32,455 nt of DNA from Solirubrobacterales bacterium (GTDB lineage: Bacteria > Actinomycetota > Thermoleophilia > Solirubrobacterales > Thermoleophilaceae), in contig JAAYBF010000128.1 in NCBI GenBank assembly GCA_012718975.1, positions 1 through 32,455 of the forward strand, in the 5' to 3' direction. Shown here in pieces: positions 6,988 to 13,904 of the stretch; the first letter of the stretch is position 1; the number at the start of each line of letters is the position of its first letter. Below the pieces are notes generated by a model. That model was not told the DNA's origin, did not search any database, and worked only from the letters and a program-made list of their open reading frames with translations. Both the position numbers and the translations under genes were made by a program.

Positions 6988-7324
6988 CCGCCGTTCGCCG
7001 GTCTCGACCCGGCCGGCCCGCTGTTTCCAGGCGGTTTCAGGGTCCGTACATCATCTCCCGGCTATTCCTTGGCCTGTCCATCGTTTGCCGTGCATAGAGC
7101 GGCAAACGTCGGGCCGGGCGCGGGGGCGCTGGAGAAGGTCAGGTTTGCGCCGCGCGGACCGGAAACGTTGGACCGGCGCCGGGGCGGCCCGACAACGTCG
7201 GGTTGGGCGCGCGGGCGGGTCGGAAAACGCCGGACCAGTCGCGGGCAGGACCGGGCAAGATTCGTTCGGTGGCGGGAGCCGGCAAACGCCGGACCCGAAC
7301 CCCAAGGTTGAGCCGACGTTCCAG
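6988..7324 (-). repeat. Degenerate array with 30-bp period, core CCGACGTTYTCC
   Basis: On the minus strand seven successive 30-bp units (plus-strand starts 7101, 7131, 7161, 7191, 7221, 7251, 7281) each contain a 12-nt core resembling CCGACGTTYTCC next to about 18 nt of GC-rich, less conserved sequence. Examples on the plus strand are GGCAAACGTCGG (7101), GGAAACGTTGG (7161), GACAACGTCGG (7191), GGAAAACGCCGG (7222) and GGCAAACGCCGG (7281); 7131 and 7253 are degenerate. Cores in the opposite orientation flank it at 6988 (CCGCCGTTCGCC), 7017, 7078 (CCATCGTTTGCC) and 7313 (CCGACGTTCC). The same unit occurs twice, 30 bp apart, at 26271. Confidence 0.6.
7082..7108. repeat. Perfect 9-bp inverted repeat at the array junction
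   Basis: CGTTTGCCG (7082-7090) and CGGCAAACG (7100-7108) are exact reverse complements around a 9-nt loop. They form where plus-oriented and minus-oriented cores of the 30-bp array meet. Confidence 0.7.
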
Positions 7325-7515
7325 GCTCCCGCTCTCCCCCAAGGAGCGGCCGGCGCGTAGCGCCCCTCCACGTTGGCCTCCGCGGGTGGCGACGGTGTCG
7401 ACCTTCGCGCGCAGGCGAAGCGCGGAGCTACTCCCGAAGACACTTACACGGAAGCCGGCACCACGCCGATCGGGAGAGCGCTAAGCGAAGCCGAGCACGA
7501 AGGCTCGTCACCGGA

Positions 7516-7605
7516 GACAGGACCCGCGGGGAACAAGCGCCAGGACCCGCGGGCAACCAACGCCAGGACCCGCGGGCAACCAACGCCAGGACCCGCGCAA
7601 CCACC
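7516..7605 (+). repeat. 23-bp tandem repeat, about four copies
   Basis: Copies start at 7516, 7539, 7562 and 7585. Copies 2 and 3 (7539-7561, 7562-7584) are identical; copy 1 has a few substitutions and copy 4 lacks 2 nt. All share CAGGACCCGCG followed by an AAC-rich part. It lies 210 bp before mnmA. The period is not a multiple of three, so it is not a peptide repeat. Confidence 0.88.
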
Positions 7606-7801
7606 GCGAGAGGTGCTACGTTGACCCCAGCCCTGGCTTGTGCGCCAGTCGGTCCACATGTTGAGCCAACACCAACGGGATGGGCGTCCCACTCGGGCCG
7701 CGGCAGGCGTTTCGCCGCCAGCCGACGGTCCGGAGGATGCCCACGGTGCCAGATATCGGCCCAACCCGGTCACCGACAGCGGCAAGCCAGGGTTTACCCC
7801 G

Positions 7802-7807
7802 TAGAGT
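7802..7807 (+). promoter_or_regulatory. -10-like hexamer TAGAGT before mnmA
   Basis: TAGAGT ends 7 nt before ATG 7815, the distance expected for a transcript starting at the start codon. A GGAG lies only 3 nt from the ATG, too close for normal ribosome binding. It would drive the whole mnmA-sigma-lipoprotein operon. Confidence 0.45.
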
Positions 7808-7814
7808 GGAGCCG

Positions 7815-9302
7815 ATGCGTAGTTCGGAGGTGGCGGCGCAGGCCCTGATCGAGCAGCACCTGCGGCACCCGTACGGCCGGGGCCGGCTGGCGGACGCGCC
7901 GGCGACGGGGGCGGCGGGCGGTGCGGCGTGCGGCGATCTGGTGCGTCTGTCGCTGCGGCTGGACGGCGACCGGGTGGCCGCGACGGGCTTCGAGGCGGAG
8001 GGGTGCGCGGCGGTCCGGGCGGCGGGGAGCGCGGCAGCGGAGCTGGTGGACGGGATGCCGCTGCTGGCGGCGGCGCTGGTGTCGCCGGCGGTGATCTCGG
8101 AGGAACTGGGCGGTCTCGCGGCGAGCCACATGCATGCGGCGGAGCTGACCTGCGACGCGCTGCACCGGGCGCTGGGCGCGGCGGCGCGCGACGGCGAGGC
8201 GCGGCTGGCGCCTGCGGCGACCCGGACGCTGGTGGCGATGAGCGGCGGCGTCGACAGCGCGGCGGCGGCGCAGCTGGCGTTGGACGCCGGCGACGAGGTG
8301 GTGGCGGTGACGTTGGAGCTGTGGGCTGACTCGGCGGGCGACGGGGAGCAGAGCTGCTGCTCGCCGCAGGCGGTGCGTGGCGCGCGCGGGCTGGCGCAGC
8401 GGATGGGGCTGCCGCATTTCACGTTGGATCTGCGCGACCGTTTCCGCGCGGACGTGGTCGACGACTTCCTGGCGGGCTATGCGGGCGGCGCGACGCCGAA
8501 TCCGTGCGTGCGCTGCAACGGGCTGGTGCGCTTCGACGCGATGGTGGAGCTGGCGGACCGGCTGGGGGCGGCGCGGCTGGTGACCGGCCACTATGCCCGC
8601 ATCGACGAGGACGCGACCGGTCCGGTGATCCGGGCGGCGGTCGATCCGCGCAAGGACCAGAGCTATGCGCTGGCCCGGGTCGGGACGGACACGCTGCGGC
8701 GGCTGAGCTTCCCGCTGGGCGGCTACGCGAAGCCGGAGGTGCGCGAGCTGGCGCGCCGGGCGGGGCTGCCGGTGGCGGAGAAGCCGGAGAGTCAGGATCT
8801 GTGCTTCCTGGCGGGGACCGGCCGTGACGCGTTCGTGGCGCGTCATGGCGGCCCGGACGCGGAGCCGGGCGAGGGCGAGATCGTCGACGGGGAGGGCCGT
8901 GTGCTGGGCCGTCACGGCGGCCACCACCGCTTCACGGTCGGCCAGCGGCGCGGGATCGGCGTGGCGGGGCCGGAGCCGCTGTACGTGCTGGCCAAGGACG
9001 CGGCGAGCAACCGGGTGGTCGTCGGTCCGCGGGCGGCGCTCGCGACCGACCGGGTGGTCTGCGGCGCCGGGCGGCTGCACCGTCGCGCCGCCGAGGTCGA
9101 CGCGGTGCGGTTGCGCTACCAGGGCGCCGTCGTCGGCTGCCGGGTGGCCGGCGACCTGCCGGCGGGCGAGCATGACGGGCTGGCGCTGGAGCTCGAGCGT
9201 GCGGTGGCGGCGCCGGCTCCGGGCCAGGTGGCGTGCCTGCTGCGCGGTGAGCATGTGGTGGGTTGGGCGTTGATCGCGGAGCGGGAGGACGGCGGTGGCT
9301 GA
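7815..9302 (+). CDS. mnmA: NifU/IscU-like scaffold domain fused to MnmA tRNA-uridine 2-sulfurtransferase
   Basis: Residues 1-120 resemble an IscU/SufU scaffold: HPYGRGRL, ACGD (C39), FEAEGCA (C64), then SHMHAAELTCDALH. The third scaffold cysteine is displaced: alanine occupies its usual place after His and a cysteine (C113) stands five residues later. From 137 on the protein is MnmA: PP-loop SGGVDS (143-148), CCS (181-183), NPCVRCN (C231, C234), GHYARI, KDQSYAL and ESQDLCFL (C330). MnmA adds sulfur to U34 of tRNAs for Lys, Glu and Gln in the cytoplasm. The CxxC plus C330 set can bind a [4Fe-4S] cluster, as described for Fe-S dependent tRNA thiolases, so the fused scaffold plausibly supplies the cluster or sulfur. 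Start 7815 is set by the scaffold domain and the -10 box. The stop overlaps the next gene by 8 nt. Confidence 0.92.
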   Translation: MRSSEVAAQALIEQHLRHPYGRGRLADAPATGAAGGAACGDLVRLSLRLDGDRVAATGFEAEGCAAVRAAGSAAAELVDGMPLLAAALVSPAVISEELGGLAASHMHAAELTCDALHRALGAAARDGEARLAPAATRTLVAMSGGVDSAAAAQLALDAGDEVVAVTLELWADSAGDGEQSCCSPQAVRGARGLAQRMGLPHFTLDLRDRFRADVVDDFLAGYAGGATPNPCVRCNGLVRFDAMVELADRLGAARLVTGHYARIDEDATGPVIRAAVDPRKDQSYALARVGTDTLRRLSFPLGGYAKPEVRELARRAGLPVAEKPESQDLCFLAGTGRDAFVARHGGPDAEPGEGEIVDGEGRVLGRHGGHHRFTVGQRRGIGVAGPEPLYVLAKDAASNRVVVGPRAALATDRVVCGAGRLHRRAAEVDAVRLRYQGAVVGCRVAGDLPAGEHDGLALELERAVAAPAPGQVACLLRGEHVVGWALIAEREDGGG

Positions 9303-9693
9303 CGGAGCGGAGCGGATCGAGTTGAGCGTCCCGCTGGACGACGCGTTCGGCGGGGTGATCCGCCTGGTCGCGGGCGGGATCGCCGAGCAGGCGAGCTTCG
9401 GCTTCGAGGCGATGGACGACCTGCAGCTGGCGTTGGAGCGGCTGCTGGCCGAGACCGGCGAGCAGGAGCGCGTGGAGATCGCGTTCGAGATCGGCGACGA
9501 CGGCGTTCGGGCGCTGATCGGCCCGGTCGCGGAGGGACGATTGTCGACGGTGCTGGGCGAGCCGGACGGCGGGACGGGAACGTTGGGGCTGCGCCGGGTG
9601 CTGTCCGCGGTCGTCGACTCGTTCGGCGTCGAGCCCGCGGGCGACGGGCAGATCGTCGTGCGGCTGGAGAAGCTGGGAACCGCGCGCCTGTGA
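9295..9693 (+). CDS. RsbW/SpoIIAB-like anti-sigma factor, degenerate ATPase
   Basis: The 132-residue protein aligns with RsbW from GGVIRLVAGGIAEQASFGFEAMDDLQLALE on, the segment that builds the HATPase helix, and ends with GTLGLRRVLSAVVDSF, like the GGLGL lid region. RsbW proteins hold a SigB/F-type sigma factor and phosphorylate an antagonist (RsbV). Here the N-box asparagine position reads as Ala (ERLLAE instead of EAxTNA), and the G1 aspartate motif is replaced by GPVAEG, so kinase activity is doubtful although binding may remain. The next gene is exactly the expected sigma factor. GTG 9295 is preceded by GGGAGGAC and overlaps the mnmA stop, and its own stop overlaps the sigma gene. No RsbV homologue lies in the window. 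Confidence 0.8.
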   Translation: MADGAERIELSVPLDDAFGGVIRLVAGGIAEQASFGFEAMDDLQLALERLLAETGEQERVEIAFEIGDDGVRALIGPVAEGRLSTVLGEPDGGTGTLGLRRVLSAVVDSFGVEPAGDGQIVVRLEKLGTARL

Positions 9694-10451
9694 CGGGCGG
9701 CGAGAGGGACGGTCGGTCCGGGCGTCAGCGCGAGGACCGCGAGCTGCTGCGCCGCTACCGCGAGGACGGCGACACCGACGCGCGCGACCGGCTGATCGCG
9801 AGCCATCTGCCGCTGGTGCGGTCGCTGGCGCGCCGCTACGCAGGCCGGGGCGAGCCGTTGGAGGACATCGAGCAGGTCGGCGCGATCGGCTTGATCAAGG
9901 CGATCGACCGTTTCGACCTCTCGCGTGACGTGTCGCTGGCGACGTATGTGACGCCGAACGTGGTGGGGGAGATCAAGCGCCACTTCCGCGACAAGGGCTG
10001 GTCGATCCGGGTGCCGCGCTCGCTGCAGGAGCTGAGCGCGCGGATGTCTGCGACGATCGACGAGCTGACCGCGCGGCTGGGCCGCTCGCCGAGCGTGGCG
10101 GAGATCGCCGAGGCGCTCGGCACCTCGAAGGAGGAGGTGCTGGAGGCGATGGAGGTCGGCTCGGCGTACACGGCGCTGTCGCTGGACGCCGGCCCGGGCG
10201 GCGACGAGGACGGCACCGACCCGCTCGAGACGATTGGCGACGAGGACGCCGGGTTCGACCGCAGCGAGGACCGCGCGACGTTGGAGCCGGCGCTGGGGCG
10301 GCTGCCGGACCGCGAGCGCGAGATCCTGCGGATGCGCTTCGAGGAGGGGCTGCCGCAGACCCAGATCGCCGAGCGGGTCGGGCTGTCGCAGATGCACGTC
10401 TCGCGCCTGATCCGGCGTTCGCTGGCGACGATGCGGGAGGAGCTGGAGTGA
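9690..10451 (+). CDS. SigB/SigF/SigG-subfamily RNA polymerase sigma factor
   Basis: The 253-residue protein has regions 2 to 4 of group 3 sigma factors. Region 2 runs through LIASHLPLVRSLARRYAG, LEDIEQVGAIGLIKAIDRFD and ATYVTPNVVGEIKRHFRDKGW; SIRVPRSLQEL is the SigB/F signature. Region 3 holds ELTARLGRSPSVAEIAEALG, and region 4 ends in the helix-turn-helix TQIAERVGLSQMHVSRLIRR. It directs polymerase to a stress- or development-type regulon, probably restrained by the RsbW-like protein just upstream. GTG 9690 overlaps the anti-sigma stop in a GTGA. It differs from FliA/WhiG at the region 2-3 junction, so it is unlikely to read the GCCGATA promoter at 26380. Confidence 0.93.
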   Translation: MTGGERDGRSGRQREDRELLRRYREDGDTDARDRLIASHLPLVRSLARRYAGRGEPLEDIEQVGAIGLIKAIDRFDLSRDVSLATYVTPNVVGEIKRHFRDKGWSIRVPRSLQELSARMSATIDELTARLGRSPSVAEIAEALGTSKEEVLEAMEVGSAYTALSLDAGPGGDEDGTDPLETIGDEDAGFDRSEDRATLEPALGRLPDREREILRMRFEEGLPQTQIAERVGLSQMHVSRLIRRSLATMREELE

Positions 10452-11995
10452 GGCGGGCCGCCGTCGCGGCGGCCGCGCTGGCGCTGGCGGCGGCGGCGGT
10501 GGGCTGCAGCGACGACGGCGACCCGCGCGCGGAGGCGCGCGCCGGCGGCTCGATCGTGGTGGCCGAGGCGGCGCCGCCCGGCTCGCTGGACCCGGCGCTG
10601 GTCGACTCCCCTGCCGGTCTGCGGGCGGCCTGGCTGGCGTACACGCCGCCGTTGACCTACCGCCGCGCGGAGGGCGCGGCGGGCACCGAGCTGGTCGCTG
10701 CGCTGGCGGAGGAGCCGCCGACCTCCGAGGACGGCGGTCGCAGCTACGCGCTGACGTTGCGCGACGGGTTGTCCTATCCGAACGGGACGCCGCTGCGCGC
10801 GAGCGACGTCGAGCGGGCGATCGCCCGCGCGCTGCGGCTGTCGCCGCGGGGATCGGAGCTGTTCGGGGGGATCGTCGGGGCGCGCGCGTACGCGCTGTCG
10901 GAGCGGCCCGGGGTGGACATCGAGGGCATCGCCGTCGACGACGCGGCCGGCACGGTCGAGATCGACCTCGAGACGCCTGACCGGATGTTCCCGTATGCGC
11001 TGGCGGACGTGGCGGCGGCGCCGGTGCCGCCGGGCACGCCGCTGGCGGACCGCACGCGGCGGCCGCCGCCGGGCATCGGCCCGTACCGGGTGTCGCAGGT
11101 GCGCGAGAACGGCGACGTGGTGCTGACGCGGCGCCCCGACTGGCGGCTGGCCGCGGTGCCGGCGGGCCATGCGCGCGAGATCGTGACGCGGACGATCCCG
11201 GAGCGGGAGCGGCGGGTGCGCGCGGTCCGCGACGGCCGGGCGGACATCGTCGAGGGCGAGGCGCCGCTGCGGATCCTGCCCGACGTCCGCTCCGGCGGCG
11301 ACGGCAGGTACGCGGAGTACCCGCTGCCGGCGACGCTGCAGGTCTCGATCGACGCGTCGCGCGAGCCGTTCCGCGCCGCCGACGTGCGGCGCGCGCTGGC
11401 GTTCGCGCTCGACACGCGGGTGCTGGCCCAGCTGCACGACGGCTTCATGCAGCCGACCTGCAACATGCTGCCGCCGGCGGTGGCCGGCTACCGGCGGCTG
11501 GACCCGTGCCCGTTCGGCGACCGGTCGGGCGACGCGGACCTGGTGCGGGCGAGCGAGCTCGTCGAGGCGGCAGGCGTGGACGGGGCGCGGGTGACGGTCG
11601 GCGGCGGCCCGACCGCGCGGGCGCGCCGGCTGGCGCGCTATCTAGCCGAGACGTTGCGCAAGATCGGCCTCGACGCCCGCCTCGGCGCGCGCGAGCGCGC
11701 CCAGGTCGCGTTCGAGGCGGTCGCGCCGGCGCTGCCGCATCCGGCGGGCTTCCTGCGCGACGACGACGACCCGGTGCTCTCGGCGCGGGTGGCGCTGCTG
11801 ACCCAGGAGGCGGCGCCGGCCGACGCGGCGGAGCAGTGGGCCGAGGTCGACGCCGACCTGGTCGAGAACGCCTACGCCGCCCCTTACGGGGTGCCGACGG
11901 CGGGGGTGCTGGCATCCGAGCGGGTGGACCTCGAGGGCTGTGGGCGGTTCCACCCGGTGTTCGGGATGGACTACTCGAGCGTCTGCCTGCGCTGA
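10448..11995 (+). CDS. ABC transporter solute-binding lipoprotein (family 5)
   Basis: The 515-residue protein starts with a lipoprotein signal (LALAAAAVGC, Cys20 as the lipid site). The mature part fits family 5 binding proteins for oligopeptides, dipeptides or nickel: GGSIVVAEAAPPGSLDPAL, SYALTLRDGLSYPNGTPL and later PFRAADVRRALAFALD. It ends in HPVFGMDYSSVCLR, and that C-terminal motif with its cysteine pair recurs in the paralogue at 12235. GTG 10448 overlaps the sigma factor stop (GTGA), so it is the last cistron of the mnmA-rsbW-sigma operon, an unusual place for a binding protein. It may be an accessory substrate receptor for the importer downstream or a sensor. Its ligand cannot be read from sequence. 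Confidence 0.88.
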   Translation: MRRAAVAAAALALAAAAVGCSDDGDPRAEARAGGSIVVAEAAPPGSLDPALVDSPAGLRAAWLAYTPPLTYRRAEGAAGTELVAALAEEPPTSEDGGRSYALTLRDGLSYPNGTPLRASDVERAIARALRLSPRGSELFGGIVGARAYALSERPGVDIEGIAVDDAAGTVEIDLETPDRMFPYALADVAAAPVPPGTPLADRTRRPPPGIGPYRVSQVRENGDVVLTRRPDWRLAAVPAGHAREIVTRTIPERERRVRAVRDGRADIVEGEAPLRILPDVRSGGDGRYAEYPLPATLQVSIDASREPFRAADVRRALAFALDTRVLAQLHDGFMQPTCNMLPPAVAGYRRLDPCPFGDRSGDADLVRASELVEAAGVDGARVTVGGGPTARARRLARYLAETLRKIGLDARLGARERAQVAFEAVAPALPHPAGFLRDDDDPVLSARVALLTQEAAPADAAEQWAEVDADLVENAYAAPYGVPTAGVLASERVDLEGCGRFHPVFGMDYSSVCLR

Positions 11996-12099
11996 CCGGG
12001 GCGGCTCTGTTCGCAGGGTCCGCCGGCCTGGACATCCTGCGCCGCTGTGTACAACCTCGGCGCACGAGACTGTGCATTTCGTCCTAAGTCGTTAAAGGA

Positions 12100-12127
12100 A
12101 CCACTGACGGTTGGCCGAAACAGTGGT
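12100..12127. repeat. 7-bp inverted repeat in the leader of the importer operon
   Basis: ACCACTG (12100-12106) and CAGTGGT (12121-12127) around a 14-nt loop. It could be an operator or leader hairpin. The AT-richer patch just upstream (about 12045-12100) probably holds the promoter, but no convincing hexamer pair is seen. Confidence 0.4.
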
Positions 12128-12185
12128 CGGGGGCGCCCGTAGGGGGTGTGGTCTCGGAGGGTTCCGCAGACGCCGACCGGCAGGT

Positions 12186-12207
12186 GGCTGTGGCCCGACC
12201 CACAGCC
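12186..12207 (+). promoter_or_regulatory. Leader hairpin before the importer binding-protein gene
   Basis: GGCTGTGG, loop CCCGAC, CCACAGCC: a perfect 8-bp stem ending 12 nt before the Shine-Dalgarno site. It may modulate translation or mRNA stability. No known riboswitch core is recognised. Confidence 0.45.
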
Positions 12208-12219
12208 GGTCACCACTAC

Positions 12220-12225
12220 GGAGGA
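12220..12225 (+). promoter_or_regulatory. Strong Shine-Dalgarno GGAGGA
   Basis: GGAGGA sits 9 nt before ATG 12235 and fixes that start over in-frame upstream codons. It is one of the few classical ribosome sites in the window, as expected for a highly made binding protein with a long leader. Confidence 0.85.
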
Positions 12226-12234
12226 CTTCTGCAA

Positions 12235-13890
12235 ATGACAGTCAAGAGCAGCTACCCGACCGCACTGGCCCTGGCGCTGGCCGCGCTGCTGGCGGTCGGC
12301 TGCGGCAGCAGCGGCTCCGACGACGACGGCGGTGGTGCGTCCGCCGGCCAGCAGGGCGGCGCGATCACGATCGCCCAGGGCTCCCAGCCCGACGCGCTCG
12401 ACCCCGCACTCGCCTACACCTCCAACTCCTGGGAGCCGCTCTGGCTCGTCTACACGGCGCCGCTGACCTACAAGCGCGCCGAGGGCACCGAGGGCGCCGA
12501 GCTGATCCCGGGCGTCGCGACCGACCTGCCGGAGATCTCCGAGGACGGCCGCACCTACACCTTCACGATCCGCGACGGGCTCGAGTACTCCGACGGCACG
12601 CCGGTGAAGGCGAGCGACTTCGAGCACGCGATCAAGCGCGTGCTCAACCTCGAGTCCGGCGGCACCTACCTCTTCGAGGGAATCGAGGGCGCGACCGAGT
12701 ACATCGAGGCCGGCGACCCCGAGGGTGACATCGCCGGCATCGAGGCCGACGACGCCACCGGCGAGGTGACGGTCCGCCTGACCGCCGCCGACGGCAGCTT
12801 CAGCAACGTGCTCGCGACGAGCTTCGCCGGCCTGGTGCCGTCGAGCACCCCGTTCCGCAACATGACCGAGGACCCGCCGCCGGGCGTCGGGCCCTACGCG
12901 ATCACCGAGTCGGTGCCCAACCGCCAGTTCGTCATGGAGAAGGTCGACGGCTTCGACATCCCCGGCATCCCGGCCGGCAACCTCGACACGATCACCACCG
13001 AGATCGTCAAGTCGCCGGCGCGTGCGGCCCAGGACGTCATCGACGGCCGGCTCGACTACATGCAGGACCCGCCGCCGACCGATCTCGCCGCCGAGATCCG
13101 CGAGGCGCACGCCGATCGCTACAAGGAGTGGCCGACGCTCTCGGTCAACTACTTCTTCCTCAACCAGTCGCTGCCGCCCTTCGACGACGAGAAGGTGCGT
13201 GAGGCGGTCAACGTCGGCCTCGACTCGACGGCGATCGCGCGCATCCTCGGCGGCCGGCTGTCGGGCAGTTGCAACATCGTCCCGGACGGGATCCCCGGCC
13301 ACTCCGAGCGCGAGTGCCCGTTCGGCGACCCCGACGGGCCCGGTGACGTCGAGGCCGCCAAGAAGCTGATCGAGGAGGCCGGCGCGACCGGCGAGAAGGT
13401 CACCGTCTGGGCCAACAACGACGCGACCCGGCCCGAGATCGGCCAGTACTACACCGGCCTGCTCGACGAGATCGGCCTCGACGCCGACCTCAAGGTCATC
13501 GACGGCGCGATCTACTTCGACACGATCGGCAACGTCAAGACGCGCGCCCAGACCGGCCTCGCCAACTGGTACGCCGACTTCCCGCACCCGGCGACGTTCC
13601 TCCAGCAGGTCGACGGGACCGCGATCCAGCCGACCGCCAACGGCAACTACGGCATGGTCGACGACCCGGAGATCAACGAGGAGATCGCCGAGCTGCTGAC
13701 CGAGACCGACCTGCCGTCGGTGGCCGACCGCTGGGAGGCGCTCGACGAGCGGGTCATCGACCGTTCCTACATCGCCCCCTATGGGTCCGAGGAGCTGACT
13801 ACCTTCCTCTCCGACCGGATGGACTTCGAGAACTGCTCGCTGGTCCATCCGCTGTACGGAAACGACTACTCGAGCTTCTGCCTGAAATAG
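12235..13890 (+). CDS. ABC importer solute-binding lipoprotein (family 5)
   Basis: The 551-residue protein has a lipoprotein signal (TALALALAALLAVGC, Cys23) followed by a Ser/Gly/Asp linker. Family 5 features follow: GGAITIAQGSQPDALDPALAY, GRTYTFTIRDGLEYSDGTPV and PFDDEKVREAVNVGLD. It is anchored outside the cytoplasmic membrane and hands substrate, probably a peptide or similar small molecule, to the permeases encoded right after it. It is clearly paralogous to the protein at 10448: both have CN(I/M) followed by a CPFG motif, and both end in HP(L/V)(Y/F)GxDYSSxCL. The ATG at 12235 is chosen because of the GGAGGA site and the lipoprotein signal; in-frame extension to 12148 would bury the signal. 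The first permease starts 14 nt after the stop. Confidence 0.92.
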   Translation: MTVKSSYPTALALALAALLAVGCGSSGSDDDGGGASAGQQGGAITIAQGSQPDALDPALAYTSNSWEPLWLVYTAPLTYKRAEGTEGAELIPGVATDLPEISEDGRTYTFTIRDGLEYSDGTPVKASDFEHAIKRVLNLESGGTYLFEGIEGATEYIEAGDPEGDIAGIEADDATGEVTVRLTAADGSFSNVLATSFAGLVPSSTPFRNMTEDPPPGVGPYAITESVPNRQFVMEKVDGFDIPGIPAGNLDTITTEIVKSPARAAQDVIDGRLDYMQDPPPTDLAAEIREAHADRYKEWPTLSVNYFFLNQSLPPFDDEKVREAVNVGLDSTAIARILGGRLSGSCNIVPDGIPGHSERECPFGDPDGPGDVEAAKKLIEEAGATGEKVTVWANNDATRPEIGQYYTGLLDEIGLDADLKVIDGAIYFDTIGNVKTRAQTGLANWYADFPHPATFLQQVDGTAIQPTANGNYGMVDDPEINEEIAELLTETDLPSVADRWEALDERVIDRSYIAPYGSEELTTFLSDRMDFENCSLVHPLYGNDYSSFCLK

Positions 13891-13904
13891 CCGACAGCGC
13901 GCGC

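Larger units (their letters stand above)
6816..7814. other. Gene-free 1-kb intergenic region rich in repeats
   Basis: No frame on either strand shows family motifs, and the open frames here follow the 30-bp repeat period (10 codons) rather than natural codon use. The left part holds the degenerate 30-bp array, then a stretch with small hairpins (7330-7515), then the 23-bp tandem repeat, then about 200 bp leading to the mnmA promoter. A frame extending mnmA upstream to 7680 uses TTA, AGA, TCA and CCA codons unlike the gene and is rejected. A non-coding RNA cannot be excluded, but no known RNA family is recognised. Confidence 0.65.

Noticed and set aside
7101-7310. CRISPR array
   Set aside because: Units are degenerate and contiguous at 30 bp, with no invariant repeat separated by unique spacers, and no cas genes are present.
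6868-7311. Protein of 147 residues
   Set aside because: The frame stays open because the repeat period is ten codons. It has no start site, motif or natural codon use.
7680-7814. Upstream extension of the MnmA fusion
   Set aside because: TTA, AGA, TCA and CCA codons differ from the gene, and the scaffold domain begins right after ATG 7815.
7794-10397. An 867-codon minus-strand open frame
   Set aside because: Antisense to mnmA, the anti-sigma and the sigma gene. Composition is dominated by Arg, Gln and His, with no recognisable family.
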